Source: Pusillibacter faecalis (GTDB lineage: Bacteria; Bacillota; Clostridia; Oscillospirales; Oscillospiraceae). Taken from it: a stretch of 64,000 nucleotides of DNA. A program made the position numbers and the translations under genes. Shown piece after piece: positions 23,993-33,164 of the stretch; within the stretch, counting starts at the first letter, position 1; each line of letters starts with the position of its first letter. The notes beneath the pieces were generated by a model, which worked only from the letters and a program-made list of their open reading frames with translations, ran no database searches and was not told where the DNA came from. The stretch spans positions 1,984,001 through 2,048,000 of the forward strand of contig NZ_AP023420.1 of assembly GCF_018408705.1 (NCBI RefSeq), read 5' to 3'.

Positions 23993-24905
23993 TATATGGA
24001 AGCGGTCGTCCCACCCGAAGGCTGAGACATATCAGTTTCCAGACACAGAAGAGCTGGAGCCCAAGGAACAGGAGACTGAGGAGGTGCCTTTGCCCCAGAT
24101 GGAGGAGCCTGAGCAGGGCCCCCCTGAGGAGCCGCCTGCCAGCGCTGCACCTTTGCAATACGCACAGGTACAGGCGGATCAAATGCTGCTGGAAGCCAAG
24201 CGGCAGGCAGAGAAAATCCTGGGGGATGCCCGGCAGGAGGCCCAAAGACACGCAGAGATGTTGTACGAGGACGCCCGCAGAAATGGCTGGGAGACCGGAC
24301 ACGCGGAGGGAGTCAGCCAGGGATCTGCCCAGGCGCTGGAGGAAAACCGGCGCGTCTGCGAGGAAAAGATCAAAGCGCTGTCTGAGGAGGTAGCTCAGTT
24401 TCTTGAGCGGGCCAACGCGGCGCTGGACCGGCAGATGGATGAAAACATCGGAGAGCTCAGAGAGCTGGCGATTGCCGTCGCGGAGAAGGTCATCGCCGTC
24501 AGCCTGAGAAGCAGCTCCGAGGTGATAGGCCGTATGATTCAGGCGGCGGTGGATAAGCGCAAGCGCAGGGAATGGGTGCGAATCCATATTGCGGAATGTG
24601 ATGCAAAGCGGATGGCGCGGCTTTCACCGGCACTGACGGCCGCACTGGCTTCTTTATCCAGTCAGGTGCGGATTATCCCTATGGCGGATGACGAGCCTGG
24701 CACCTGCATCATCGAGATGCCGGATGAAATTATTGACGCCAGCGCGGCAACACAGATCCATAATATCCGCTCGATGCTGGCTGATATTCCAGCAGATGAG
24801 GCAAAGGGGCCGGCCAGCCCGGAGGAAAGGAGTCCAGGACATGTTCCAACAGATGATCCGCCAGGTCTATCATGCGGGGACCTACAGCCTGACGGGAAAG
24901 ATTGA
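23985..24905 (+). CDS. fliH: Flagellar export ATPase regulator FliH
   Basis: A 306-residue regulator that tethers and restrains the FliI ATPase. It starts at TTG 23985 inside the end of fliG. There is an acidic Pro/Glu-rich N-terminus (residues 15-60), then a long helical stretch with many Glu, Ala and Arg (AKRQAEKILGDARQEAQRHA), then the conserved FliH/V-ATPase-E-like region (ELAIAVAEKVIAVSLRS and VRIHIAECDAKRM). The last 65 bases overlap fliI in another frame. The start choice is uncertain because the N-terminus is not conserved. Confidence 0.85.
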   Translation: MLNIWKRSSHPKAETYQFPDTEELEPKEQETEEVPLPQMEEPEQGPPEEPPASAAPLQYAQVQADQMLLEAKRQAEKILGDARQEAQRHAEMLYEDARRNGWETGHAEGVSQGSAQALEENRRVCEEKIKALSEEVAQFLERANAALDRQMDENIGELRELAIAVAEKVIAVSLRSSSEVIGRMIQAAVDKRKRREWVRIHIAECDAKRMARLSPALTAALASLSSQVRIIPMADDEPGTCIIEMPDEIIDASAATQIHNIRSMLADIPADEAKGPASPEERSPGHVPTDDPPGLSCGDLQPDGKD

Positions 24906-26142
24906 AAATATTGTTGGAATGTCCATTGAGGCCTCCGGCGGCCAGGCGGCGGTGGGCGATATCTGCAGAATTTACAACGGCGTATCAGGCAAGCAGGTGA
25001 CTGCCGAGGTCGTGGGATTTAAAAACAACCATATGTTGCTGATGCCATACTCCGATATGAACGGGATTTCTGCCGGAAGTTTTGTCCGCAATACCGGAAA
25101 ACAGCTCTCACTGCGGGTGGGCGAGTTTCTGCGCGGCCGCATTATCAACGCGCTGGGACAGCCGCTGGACGGGAAGGGAACCTTTGAAAATGGGGTTTCC
25201 TATTGTATAGGCGGAAGCCATATCAATCCGCTGCAAAGGCCGCCCATCCGGGAGCGAATGGAGTTTGGCATCAAGGCCATTGACGGTATGCTCACCATTG
25301 GCAAGGGACAGCGCATAGGAATTTTTGCGGGTTCCGGCGTTGGCAAGAGCACCCTGATGGGAATGATTGCCAAAAACGTGAAGGCAGATATCAACGTGAT
25401 AGCGCTGGTTGGCGAGCGGGGACGGGAAGTTCTCGAGTTTGTGCAGAAAGACCTGGGGGAAGAGGGAATGCGGCGCTCTGTGCTGGTAGTGGCGACCTCG
25501 GACCAACCGGCCATGCTGCGCATGAAGTGCCCCAGCGTGGCAACTGGAATTGCGGAGTACTTTCGAGATCAGGGGTATGACGTGCTTTTGATGATGGATT
25601 CCCTGACCCGTTTCGCCATGGCGCAGAGGGAGATCGGACTAGCTGTGGGAGAACCGCCTGTGGCCAGAGGCTATACACCCTCCATTTACGCGGAATTACC
25701 AAAGCTACTGGAGCGCAGCGGAAATTTTGACCGAGGCTCCATCACAGGCGTATATACGGTTTTAGTGGAGGGAGACGACACAAACGAGCCCATTGCGGAC
25801 ACGGTGCGCGGTATTTTGGACGGGCACATCGTACTCTCACGCGCGCTTGCCAACGGCAACCATTACCCGGCGATTGACGTGAGTGCCAGTATTTCGCGTC
25901 TCATGACGGAGATTGTCTCCGACGAGCACCGGAATTTGGCCTCCCGTATTCGGGATATTTTAAGTATCTATGAAAAAAATGCGGATCTGGTCGCCATCGG
26001 CGCCTATAAAGCGGGAAGCAACCGAAAGCTGGATTTTGCGCTGTCTAAGATCGACGCGGTCAACGGCTTTTTGACACAGGGCGTCGATGAGTCCTTTAGC
26101 TACGAGGCGTGCATCCGCCAGATGAGAGAGATTTTGAAGTAA
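24841..26142 (+). CDS. fliI: Flagellum-specific ATP synthase FliI
   Basis: A 433-residue hexameric ATPase of the export apparatus, related to F1 beta. Walker A is FAGSGVGKSTLMGM, Walker B is VLLMMDSLTRFAMAQREI, and the family stretch GEPPVARGYTPSIYAELPKL is complete. ATG 24841 has AAAGGAG eight bases upstream and gives the normal N-terminus MFQQMIRQVYHAGTYSLTG. The frame stays open upstream through fliH, but that reading is not supported. The 65-base overlap with fliH probably couples translation of the two partners. Confidence 0.96.
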   Translation: MFQQMIRQVYHAGTYSLTGKIENIVGMSIEASGGQAAVGDICRIYNGVSGKQVTAEVVGFKNNHMLLMPYSDMNGISAGSFVRNTGKQLSLRVGEFLRGRIINALGQPLDGKGTFENGVSYCIGGSHINPLQRPPIRERMEFGIKAIDGMLTIGKGQRIGIFAGSGVGKSTLMGMIAKNVKADINVIALVGERGREVLEFVQKDLGEEGMRRSVLVVATSDQPAMLRMKCPSVATGIAEYFRDQGYDVLLMMDSLTRFAMAQREIGLAVGEPPVARGYTPSIYAELPKLLERSGNFDRGSITGVYTVLVEGDDTNEPIADTVRGILDGHIVLSRALANGNHYPAIDVSASISRLMTEIVSDEHRNLASRIRDILSIYEKNADLVAIGAYKAGSNRKLDFALSKIDAVNGFLTQGVDESFSYEACIRQMREILK

Positions 26143-26166
26143 GCATCAGAAAAGAGGGTGCTGTCT

Positions 26167-26616
26167 ATGAAAAAATTCCAGTTTTCCCTGGAGAAGGTGC
26201 TTTCCTATAAACAACAAAGACAGGACGCACTTCGAAGCGAACACGCGGAGATTTTGGCTCAGGTCCACGCGCAGGAGGCCTTGGTGGAGTCTCTCTGGAA
26301 ACGGTACCGGGAATACGGCGCAGAGTACCGTGAGCGCTGTGAGCGCGGCCTGCCGATGACGGAGGTCCTGGTTTATCAAAGCGGACTGAGAGCAATGGAG
26401 AGGGAAATTCAGGGAGAGACAAAGCAGTTGGAGCAGCTGCGAGAGCGCGCGGAAGCCAAGCGGAAAGAGGTCGTGGAGGCAAAGCAGGAGACGGCTGCCA
26501 TTGAGAAATTAAAAGAAAAAAAGGTGCGGGATTACAAAAAGGCTCTGGAAAAAAGTGAAGAGGCCTTTATTGAGGAATTCGTCAGTACAAGCCGCGTGAG
26601 AGCGGCAGCCAATTAG
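26167..26616 (+). CDS. fliJ: Flagellar export chaperone FliJ
   Basis: A 149-residue coiled-coil protein that sits in the FliI hexamer and promotes export. It opens MKKFQFSLEKVLSYKQQRQD, the classic FliJ start, and continues as an almost uninterrupted Glu/Lys/Arg/Gln helix. ATG 26167 is preferred over the GTG three codons earlier by the AGAGGG site spacing. It lies between fliI and fliK as usual. Confidence 0.9.
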   Translation: MKKFQFSLEKVLSYKQQRQDALRSEHAEILAQVHAQEALVESLWKRYREYGAEYRERCERGLPMTEVLVYQSGLRAMEREIQGETKQLEQLRERAEAKRKEVVEAKQETAAIEKLKEKKVRDYKKALEKSEEAFIEEFVSTSRVRAAAN

Positions 26617-26694
26617 GACCATGATCATGTCCGAACCGGCAGAAATCCTGCCGTTTGGAAATAGAAAGAAGCACTGGAAAGGAGGTGAACAGGA

Positions 26695-27783
26695 ATGGAT
26701 CAGATCAACGTGCTGAGTATGGCGCAGGCCGTAACGGAGAAACAGCCAAACCCTTCCGCTGCAGGAAATAGTCAGACACAGAGCAGCAGCTTTCGGGAGA
26801 TGCTTGCAGACAGGCAGAAGGCAGTGGATGACAGTGGAGAGAAGACCTCGCCCGCTGAAAAGTTGGAAGAGCAGAGTTCTGGGAAGTCCACGGTGAACCA
26901 GACCAATTCCGATATGGAGCGGATGCTCTGGGCGGCTTTTATGCTGATGCCGGCGCCCCCAGAGAAGCAGATGCCGATGCCGGAGAATCCGGAGATTCAG
27001 GGGAGCGCCCCCCTGCCGGTTTTGGCGGAGACCGAGGCATCCGGTCCTCAGAGCGGGCTGCAAAAGCCGCAGACCGCGCCGCCGGATGCCGCGGCAGTCA
27101 TGGAGACGCTTCAACCGCGTGAGCAGCCGCTTTTGCGTGCGGAAGCTGCGGAACAGCCTGTGGAGAGAGCAGACGCCGGCACCAAGCCGGAACAGCTCCG
27201 GAATACAGACGTGGCGATCAAACAGGCCGACGAGTCTGAGCAGAAACCGGCATACAGTGCGGAAACTCCGGTTTTCCAAGAGGTCTCCGACATCCCAATC
27301 AAAGTGGGTGAGGCTGAAGTGACGGAACAGCCAAGCGAGGTCAGGCCGCTGAAAACTCAGCTGAGCGAGAAGTTGACACAGGCCCTGGAGCAGGGAGAGA
27401 GCAAGGTGGAACTTCAGCTGGAACCGAAGAACCTCGGCCGCGTTCAGGTAGAGATGACTTGGGACCAGGAAGGAGCGCTGCATGTTTCCATGTATGCGGA
27501 GAACAGCCGTACCCGGGCCCTGCTGGAGCAGGACCTGGCGGGATTGCGGTCTGTTTTGAGCCAGAATACCCAGCAGGAAGTTCGCGTGGAAGTGTCCCGG
27601 CAGCAGGAAAGCCAGCAGCAGAATTTTTACGATGGCGAAAGCGGCGGACAGAACGGCCGTCAGCAGCAGGAGCAGCACCAAGGCCGGCAGCGGAGCGAGC
27701 AGGATTTTCTGCATCAGCTGCGGCTGGGGCTTGTTTCCCTGGACGGAGAAATTTTTTCATGGAAAGGAAGTGAGCTTTTATGA
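26695..27783 (+). CDS. fliK: Flagellar hook-length control protein FliK
   Basis: A 362-residue molecular ruler that sets hook length and switches export specificity through FlhB. About 220 residues of Pro/Glu/Gln-rich low-complexity sequence lead to the conserved C-terminal domain: VELQLEPKNLGRVQVEMTW, then SRTRALLEQDLAGLRSVL. A Gln-rich tail (QQQEQHQGRQR) follows. ATG 26695 has a near-perfect AAAGGAGGTG site. The stop overlaps the flgD start (ATGA). Confidence 0.92.
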   Translation: MDQINVLSMAQAVTEKQPNPSAAGNSQTQSSSFREMLADRQKAVDDSGEKTSPAEKLEEQSSGKSTVNQTNSDMERMLWAAFMLMPAPPEKQMPMPENPEIQGSAPLPVLAETEASGPQSGLQKPQTAPPDAAAVMETLQPREQPLLRAEAAEQPVERADAGTKPEQLRNTDVAIKQADESEQKPAYSAETPVFQEVSDIPIKVGEAEVTEQPSEVRPLKTQLSEKLTQALEQGESKVELQLEPKNLGRVQVEMTWDQEGALHVSMYAENSRTRALLEQDLAGLRSVLSQNTQQEVRVEVSRQQESQQQNFYDGESGGQNGRQQQEQHQGRQRSEQDFLHQLRLGLVSLDGEIFSWKGSELL

Positions 27784-28301
27784 GTTATATGGCTGATATT
27801 GGCAGCTATTTGGCGGCAGGATCGGTCAATCAGACACCCAAGGGCCTGAAAGTGGAGACACAGGAAGATAAGATGGGCCTGGATATGACAGATTTCCTGA
27901 CCCTGATGGTGACAGAGCTGCAAAACCAAAGCATTGACCAGACCGCCGATACCTCCGACATGCTGAACCAGTTGGTGCAGATGCAGATGGTGCAGGCATT
28001 GGTGAACATGACGGATGCCTCTGTGATGTCCTATGCGGCGTCTCTGGTGGGCAAGGAAGTCACTGTGGCCCAGTACGACGCCGATGGCAACCTGCAGGAG
28101 GTTGTGGGTGTGGTCACGGGGACCGGTACCTATGATGGCAACCAGGTGGTCTTTGTGGGTGATAAGTATTATCTGCTGAGCGAGATCCTGGCGGTAGGCA
28201 CCCTGCCGAAACCTGAGACAGACCCCGGCGAAGGCGAAACAGAGGGGGACGGGAGTCAAGACGGCGGAGAGACTGGAACAGATGCTGCTCCTGAAGTGTA
28301 A
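27780..28301 (+). CDS. flgD: Flagellar hook-capping protein FlgD
   Basis: A 173-residue scaffold needed to polymerise FlgE into the hook. The N-terminal FlgD motif is clear: MGLDMTDFLTLMVTELQNQ-like sequence followed by NQLVQMQMVQALVNMTD. The C-terminal half is short, with Gly/Glu-rich ending. ATG 27780 overlaps the fliK stop. The order fliK-flgD-(TIGR02530)-flgE is standard in Firmicutes. Confidence 0.93.
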   Translation: MSYMADIGSYLAAGSVNQTPKGLKVETQEDKMGLDMTDFLTLMVTELQNQSIDQTADTSDMLNQLVQMQMVQALVNMTDASVMSYAASLVGKEVTVAQYDADGNLQEVVGVVTGTGTYDGNQVVFVGDKYYLLSEILAVGTLPKPETDPGEGETEGDGSQDGGETGTDAAPEV

Positions 28302-28316
28302 GGAGGATGACCCGCG

Positions 28317-28685
28317 ATGATTGAACGGATATCTGGCCAACGGCAGCCTCAGCAGGCGGTACAGCACCGACCGGCAGCAGCTGGCGGCTTTGAGGCCGCG
28401 CTCCAGCAGGAGCTGAGCAGGCAGGCCGCAGATGGCGTTGCGTTTTCCAAACACGCGATGTCCAGAGCAGAGGAGCGGGGCATTGAAATTACGCCCAGTC
28501 TGATTGACCAGCTGAAGGGCAGCATGGTGCGGGCCCAGGCGAAGGGGGCCACCAACATCCTGGCGATGGACACAGAAAAGGCATTCATTATCAATGTGCC
28601 AAGCGCCAAGGTGATCACAGCCATCACGCAGGACGAGATGAAGGATAGCGTATTTACCAACATAGACGGCGCCGTGTTCCTGTAA
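28317..28685 (+). CDS. TIGR02530-type flagellar operon protein
   Basis: A 122-residue small soluble protein regularly found between flgD and flgE in Gram-positive flagellar operons. The signature is VAFSKHAMSRAEERGIEITP followed by AFIINVPSAKVITAI and a C-terminal VFTNIDGAVFL. Its exact role is not established; a part in hook assembly is likely from context. The start at ATG 28317 follows AAGGAGG by ten bases. Confidence 0.87.
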   Translation: MIERISGQRQPQQAVQHRPAAAGGFEAALQQELSRQAADGVAFSKHAMSRAEERGIEITPSLIDQLKGSMVRAQAKGATNILAMDTEKAFIINVPSAKVITAITQDEMKDSVFTNIDGAVFL

Positions 28686-28785
28686 CGTATTACAGATGGC
28701 AGGACCGGTTTTCGGAGGCTTTCGCGCCCAGTCCGATTGACAGGGCGCGGGCGGCGCCAAAATCGAAAGGAGACTAAGCGAAAAC

Positions 28786-30042
28786 ATGACTGGAGCAATG
28801 TACGCGGCGATTGCGGGCATGAAGACCCACATGAACAAGCTGAGCGTAATCGGCAACAATATTGCAAATGTGAACACCAACGGCTATAAAACCCAGCGCA
28901 CGGTGTTCCGGGACGCATTATATACCATGTACAGCAGCGGTTCCGATGGTACCGCCACGGTGGGCGGCAAAAACCCAGCTCAGATTGGATATGGCTCCCA
29001 GGTGGCGAGCATTGATCTGAATATGACCACCAGCAACTTTGCCCCTGGCAATCCAATGGACTGTATGCTCTATGGGGATGGGTTCTTCCTGGTAGGAGAT
29101 AAAGACGTGGCCAATGTGATTGACCCCACTGACCCCTCCAGCTTGAAGAGCCTGACCCTGACTAGGGTGGGCGACTTCCAGTTCGGCCCGGATGGCTATT
29201 TGGTGGACGGCAATGGAAGCACAGTCTACGGCTTTTTAACGGTGGGGACGGACCCGGATGGCAAGCCGATCGTCAGCGACCAACTGGTGCCGATCCGCCT
29301 GCCTAGGGTTGAGTCGGTAGCGGTAAACACGGAGACGGGTGAGATTATTGAGAATTTCGACCCCGATAATCCGCCTGCTGACATTGAGTGGGAGTATAGG
29401 ACCATAGTCCGCTATCCTGTGGCGGCCAAGGATGACCAAGGAGCGCCTGTCAGCGGCAGCGACCTGTTGAACCCGGATGTGACATCCAGCCGTCTGGAGG
29501 ATTATTGGCCCGTGGATGACCAAGGGAACAAGGTGGGGGACACGAACCCCCTGGCCTTTGCCCAGATTGACAGCATCACCATTGACAGGGCATCCGGACA
29601 GATTACCGCCACGCTGAAGGACACAGACGAACAAATCAGCATCGGCTTTCTGGCAGTGGGCAATGTGACAAATCCTAACGGCGTGAGCCACACGGGAGAG
29701 TCCTACTATAGCTGCGGCGCCGGCGCGGGAGATTTGCAGGTTTCCATGTTGGGCGGTATTGGCAGCACGCTGAAAACTGTGGGCGGCGGTATGCTGGAGC
29801 ATGTGAACGGCAGTTTGGCTCCTGTCGACGCGAACGGAGATCCGGTGGATCTGAGCGACAAAGCTAGGATCGGCAGCGCCGGAACCACCAAGCTGTATAC
29901 CGGCGGTTTGGAGACCTCCAACGTGGACCTGGCGACGGAGATCTCGGAGATGATCACGACCCAGCGCGGTTATCAGGCCAATACACGGATCGTCACCGTG
30001 ACAGACAGCATGCTGGAAGAGCTGGTAAACATGAAGCGATAA
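28786..30042 (+). CDS. flgE: Flagellar hook protein FlgE
   Basis: A 418-residue hook subunit, exported and polymerised under the FlgD cap. The N-terminal rod/hook motif is MKTHMNKLSVIGNNIANVNT with NGYKTQRTVF, and the C-terminus has GLETSNVDLATEISEMITTQ and RGYQANTRIVTVTDSMLEEL. The central variable domain is medium sized. ATG 28786 is preceded by AAAGGAG at a wide 13-base spacing. The 100-base gap before it holds no gene. Confidence 0.96.
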   Translation: MTGAMYAAIAGMKTHMNKLSVIGNNIANVNTNGYKTQRTVFRDALYTMYSSGSDGTATVGGKNPAQIGYGSQVASIDLNMTTSNFAPGNPMDCMLYGDGFFLVGDKDVANVIDPTDPSSLKSLTLTRVGDFQFGPDGYLVDGNGSTVYGFLTVGTDPDGKPIVSDQLVPIRLPRVESVAVNTETGEIIENFDPDNPPADIEWEYRTIVRYPVAAKDDQGAPVSGSDLLNPDVTSSRLEDYWPVDDQGNKVGDTNPLAFAQIDSITIDRASGQITATLKDTDEQISIGFLAVGNVTNPNGVSHTGESYYSCGAGAGDLQVSMLGGIGSTLKTVGGGMLEHVNGSLAPVDANGDPVDLSDKARIGSAGTTKLYTGGLETSNVDLATEISEMITTQRGYQANTRIVTVTDSMLEELVNMKR

Positions 30043-30120
30043 TTTTTAATTTCGGGGAGATATGGTGCCCACCGGGGCGCCCCAGGGCGTCCCGGTGGGA
30101 AATCGGAGAGGTGACTGCGC

Positions 30121-30336
30121 ATGATTGTTTTGACAAAGAGAAGCAAGGAACAGTTTGTGGTGAATCATCTGCAGATCGAGTGCATTGAGAGCATTCCAGA
30201 GGTAAAGATCACCATGATGAACCACGACTTTTTTCTGGTGCGGGAAACCGTGGAGGAGATCATTCAAAAAATAGCCGAATACAACGCCAAAGTTCAAGAT
30301 ATTCACCGGGAAATCACGGTGACGGACCGACGTTGA
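30121..30336 (+). CDS. flbD: Flagellar protein FlbD
   Basis: A 71-residue protein usually found after flgE in Gram-positive operons. The family form is MIVLTKRSKEQFVVNHLQIE, then an ESIPEVKITMMNHDFFLV strand pair and VRETVEEIIQKIAEYN. Relatives (SwrD in Bacillus) raise motor power. A GC-rich hairpin (about 30068-30098) lies between flgE and this gene. It is unrelated to the Caulobacter FlbD activator. Confidence 0.88.
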   Translation: MIVLTKRSKEQFVVNHLQIECIESIPEVKITMMNHDFFLVRETVEEIIQKIAEYNAKVQDIHREITVTDRR

Positions 30337-30396
30337 AACAGATAGATTAAAATCCGAAGCCGGACACCGCCGTCCGGTGAAAGGGAGAGCTTCGTT

Positions 30397-31263
30397 ATGA
30401 ATCTGAACTATATCATTGGTGTGGTGGGGGCCCTGGCTGTCTGCCTGTTCGGCATGATTACCACAATTAATTTAGGAGGAAGTCCGCCGGTCAGCGTAAC
30501 ACCAAAGAACTTGCTGAACTTCGTGGACCCGGCCAGCATCCTGATCACCATCGGATGCACAATTTTCGTTGTGGTGGCCAGCTTCCCGGGAAAGATGCTC
30601 AAGGAAATTCCCAAGCATATCAAGATTATTCTCAGCACAAAAAGATTCGACCCCATTACATATATTGACCAGCTGGTGGAGTTGGCCCAGATTGCCAGAA
30701 AGAACGGATTGCTGTCGCTGGAGGAGAAGGCCAATGAACAGCCGGACCCCTTTTTCAAGCAGGCAATCATGATGATTGTGGACGCCTATGACCCGGACAA
30801 GGTGCGCAGCATCCTGGAAAACGACATCGAGTGCATGTCCGCACGGCATGACGACGCGGCCGCCATGTACGACAAGGCATCTTCTGTGGCTCCCGCTTTC
30901 GGCATGGTGGGCACCTTGGTGGGATTAATCAATATGCTCAAGGGCATGAACTTAGAGGAAGGAAGCACCAATATCGGCTCTGACATGGGTACAGCCCTGA
31001 TCACCACGCTCTACGGCTGCATTCTGGCCCATATGTTCTTTGGACCGATTGCCACACAACTGCGCAACCGGGACGAGGAAGAAGTGCTGTGCAAGATGAT
31101 CATTGTGGAAGGGGTCATGTCTATTCAGGCGGGTGAGAATCCCAAGTTCCTGAGAGAGCGGCTGCTGACCTATATGGAGCAGATGCAGCGTGAACTGGCC
31201 AGCGGCGAGAGCAGCGAAGGCGGAAAAAAATCCAGAAAGAAAGCCAAAAAGTCAGATCAGTGA
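30397..31263 (+). CDS. motA: Flagellar stator protein MotA
   Basis: A 288-residue stator subunit with four membrane helices. Conserved regions are the opening IIGVVGALAVCLFGMITTI, the cytoplasmic loop that contacts FliG (KRFDPITYIDQLVELAQIAR and EKANEQPDPFFKQ), then SSVAPAFGMVGTLVGLINML with the two Pro/Gly-rich helices, and a Lys-rich tail. The stop overlaps motB (TGATG). motA-motB inside the fla/che operon after flbD is a common clostridial arrangement. Confidence 0.95.
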   Translation: MNLNYIIGVVGALAVCLFGMITTINLGGSPPVSVTPKNLLNFVDPASILITIGCTIFVVVASFPGKMLKEIPKHIKIILSTKRFDPITYIDQLVELAQIARKNGLLSLEEKANEQPDPFFKQAIMMIVDAYDPDKVRSILENDIECMSARHDDAAAMYDKASSVAPAFGMVGTLVGLINMLKGMNLEEGSTNIGSDMGTALITTLYGCILAHMFFGPIATQLRNRDEEEVLCKMIIVEGVMSIQAGENPKFLRERLLTYMEQMQRELASGESSEGGKKSRKKAKKSDQ

Positions 31264-32063
31264 TGACCGATGGGGAGAGAGGGAAGGCAGCCTTGAAAAA
31301 TCTAAAGGGAAAAAAGAATCGGGGCGGAGGAGCCAACTGGATGGATACCTATGGCGATATGGTGACGCTCCTGCTCTGCTTTTTTGTACTCCTCTACTCC
31401 ATGTCAACCATCAGCGAAGAAAATTGGAAGGCGCTTGTGATGAGCTTTAATCCATTGGCAACGGAGACGCTGACTGTCACCCCCGGGGGAGACGGGCCCA
31501 ACGCAGACGCCGACGAGGCGGGCGGACCTGTGGATCTCCAGAAGCAAATCGACGAGGATATTGAGGAACTCTATCAGGAGCTGACAGCATTTGTCGCACA
31601 GGCGGGGGAACAGAGCAACATCTCCGTCACAAAGGATGGCGGGAAAATTTATATCTCCTTCAACCAGGTGGTGTTCTTTGACGGTGACAGCCCTGTTTTG
31701 AAGGAGGAGGCAAAACCGATCTTGGATACAGTCAGCGAGATGCTCAGCAATGCGGCGGAGTCCATTGATGAAGTGCGGGTGCTGGGACACACGGCGCAGG
31801 CAAATCCGAAGCGGCCAAACAACGTGGAAACAGACCGCACCCTGGCAAGCCAGCGGGCAACCAATGTGGTGATTTATGTCCAGGAGCACAGCGAAGTTGA
31901 CCCGGCGCGGTTAGTCAGCGAGGGAATTGGTCAGTGGCGGCCCGTGGCCACCAATGATACTGTCGAAGGGCGGGCTCAGAACCGCCGTGTGGAAATGATT
32001 GTAAGCGGCCGAGACCTGGAGCAAGAGCTGCAGGGCGGCATTTTGCAGTACACAACCGAATGA
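31263..32063 (+). CDS. motB: Flagellar stator protein MotB
   Basis: A 266-residue proton- or sodium-channel partner of MotA that anchors to peptidoglycan. The single helix with the ion-binding Asp is NWMDTYGDMVTLLLCFFVLL (second Asp next to Met-Val-Thr-Leu). The periplasmic OmpA-like domain has VRVLGHTAQANP, ASQRATNVVIYV and a final GRAQNRRVEMIV. ATG 31263 overlaps the motA stop by one base, indicating coupling. Coupling ion not predicted. Confidence 0.94.
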   Translation: MTDGERGKAALKNLKGKKNRGGGANWMDTYGDMVTLLLCFFVLLYSMSTISEENWKALVMSFNPLATETLTVTPGGDGPNADADEAGGPVDLQKQIDEDIEELYQELTAFVAQAGEQSNISVTKDGGKIYISFNQVVFFDGDSPVLKEEAKPILDTVSEMLSNAAESIDEVRVLGHTAQANPKRPNNVETDRTLASQRATNVVIYVQEHSEVDPARLVSEGIGQWRPVATNDTVEGRAQNRRVEMIVSGRDLEQELQGGILQYTTE

Positions 32064-32147
32064 GCTGCGAAAGCGGGCACCAAGGGCTTCCTATCGCTGT
32101 GCATCGTCTGGAGCTGCATTGGATTGAAGAGTGTGGGAAGGGATTTC

Positions 32148-33164
32148 ATGGCAGAAGTATTATCACAAAGTCAAATAGATGCTCTGCTGAATGCGGTTCG
32201 CAGCGGTGAAAAGGATTTGAACGAACCTGCGGAGGAACAGCAGGAGAAGAAATACCGGAAATACGATTTCAGCAGTCCAAGGAAATTTACCAAGGACCGG
32301 ATCAAGATGCTGAATGGTATTTTTGAAAACTATGCCCGCATCATTAATTCCCGGCTGAATGCGAGACTGCGCTTTAACGGCGAGATCACCGTGGAGAGCA
32401 TTGAGGAGCAGCGGTATTATGAATTCTCCAACGCTCTGACGGAAGGCGATGTTCTGGCGCTTGTGAACGCATCTGTGAAGGGGAAGGCGGAGGACACACC
32501 GGTAATGTTCTATCTCTCCACCACCACCGCCTTGAGCATGATGGACCGGCTGCTGGGCGGCGATGGAGCGGTGGATGAGGCGTGGACCACCGAGTATAGC
32601 TACACGGATTTAGAGCTGCGGCTGTATGAAGATCTGGTGAACGACATGGTGTCCGTCATGGGGAGCAGCTGGGAGAATTACATACCCATCCAATTTTCCT
32701 ACAGCAAAACGGATGTCAACCCCACATTGAGCCAGATCATCGGGCTGGATGAAATTGTCATCATCGTGGATATGAAGATGCAGTTCAGTGATGCGTCCGG
32801 ACGGATGAGCATCTGTCTGCCGGGAGAGATGCTGAGTAATATTTTTGCAGAGATCAGCAAGGAAAACCCCATCCGCAAGGCGGCGGCAGAGGACAAGGCA
32901 GAAGAGATCTTTGACAGCCTGCGGGACTCCACGCTGGAAATTGTGTCCACATTGGGACAGGCACAGCTCTCCCTGCGGGATATCTATCATCTGAACGTGG
33001 GAGATGTGATTGACCTGGGACGGTCCAAGCAGTCCTCTATCTACCTGGACATCGGCGGCTACCACTGGTTTACAGGCAAAATGGGAACGCACAAAAAAAA
33101 TATGGCAGTCAGGATAGATGAGGTATGCTATCAGGCTGAACAAAGGAGCGAAGAGGCAATATGA
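32148..33164 (+). CDS. fliM: Flagellar motor switch protein FliM
   Basis: A 338-residue C-ring protein. The N-terminal CheY-P docking peptide MAEVLSQSQIDALLNAV is present, followed by the CheC-like middle domain (FSSPRKFTKDRIKMLNGIFE-like region, residues 40-230) and the C-terminal SpoA domain (GDVIDLGRSKQSSIYLDIGG). ATG 32148 has GGGAAGGG five bases ahead; the upstream TTG is not supported. The gene directly follows motB, without the usual fliL. The stop overlaps fliY (ATGA). Confidence 0.96.
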   Translation: MAEVLSQSQIDALLNAVRSGEKDLNEPAEEQQEKKYRKYDFSSPRKFTKDRIKMLNGIFENYARIINSRLNARLRFNGEITVESIEEQRYYEFSNALTEGDVLALVNASVKGKAEDTPVMFYLSTTTALSMMDRLLGGDGAVDEAWTTEYSYTDLELRLYEDLVNDMVSVMGSSWENYIPIQFSYSKTDVNPTLSQIIGLDEIVIIVDMKMQFSDASGRMSICLPGEMLSNIFAEISKENPIRKAAAEDKAEEIFDSLRDSTLEIVSTLGQAQLSLRDIYHLNVGDVIDLGRSKQSSIYLDIGGYHWFTGKMGTHKKNMAVRIDEVCYQAEQRSEEAI

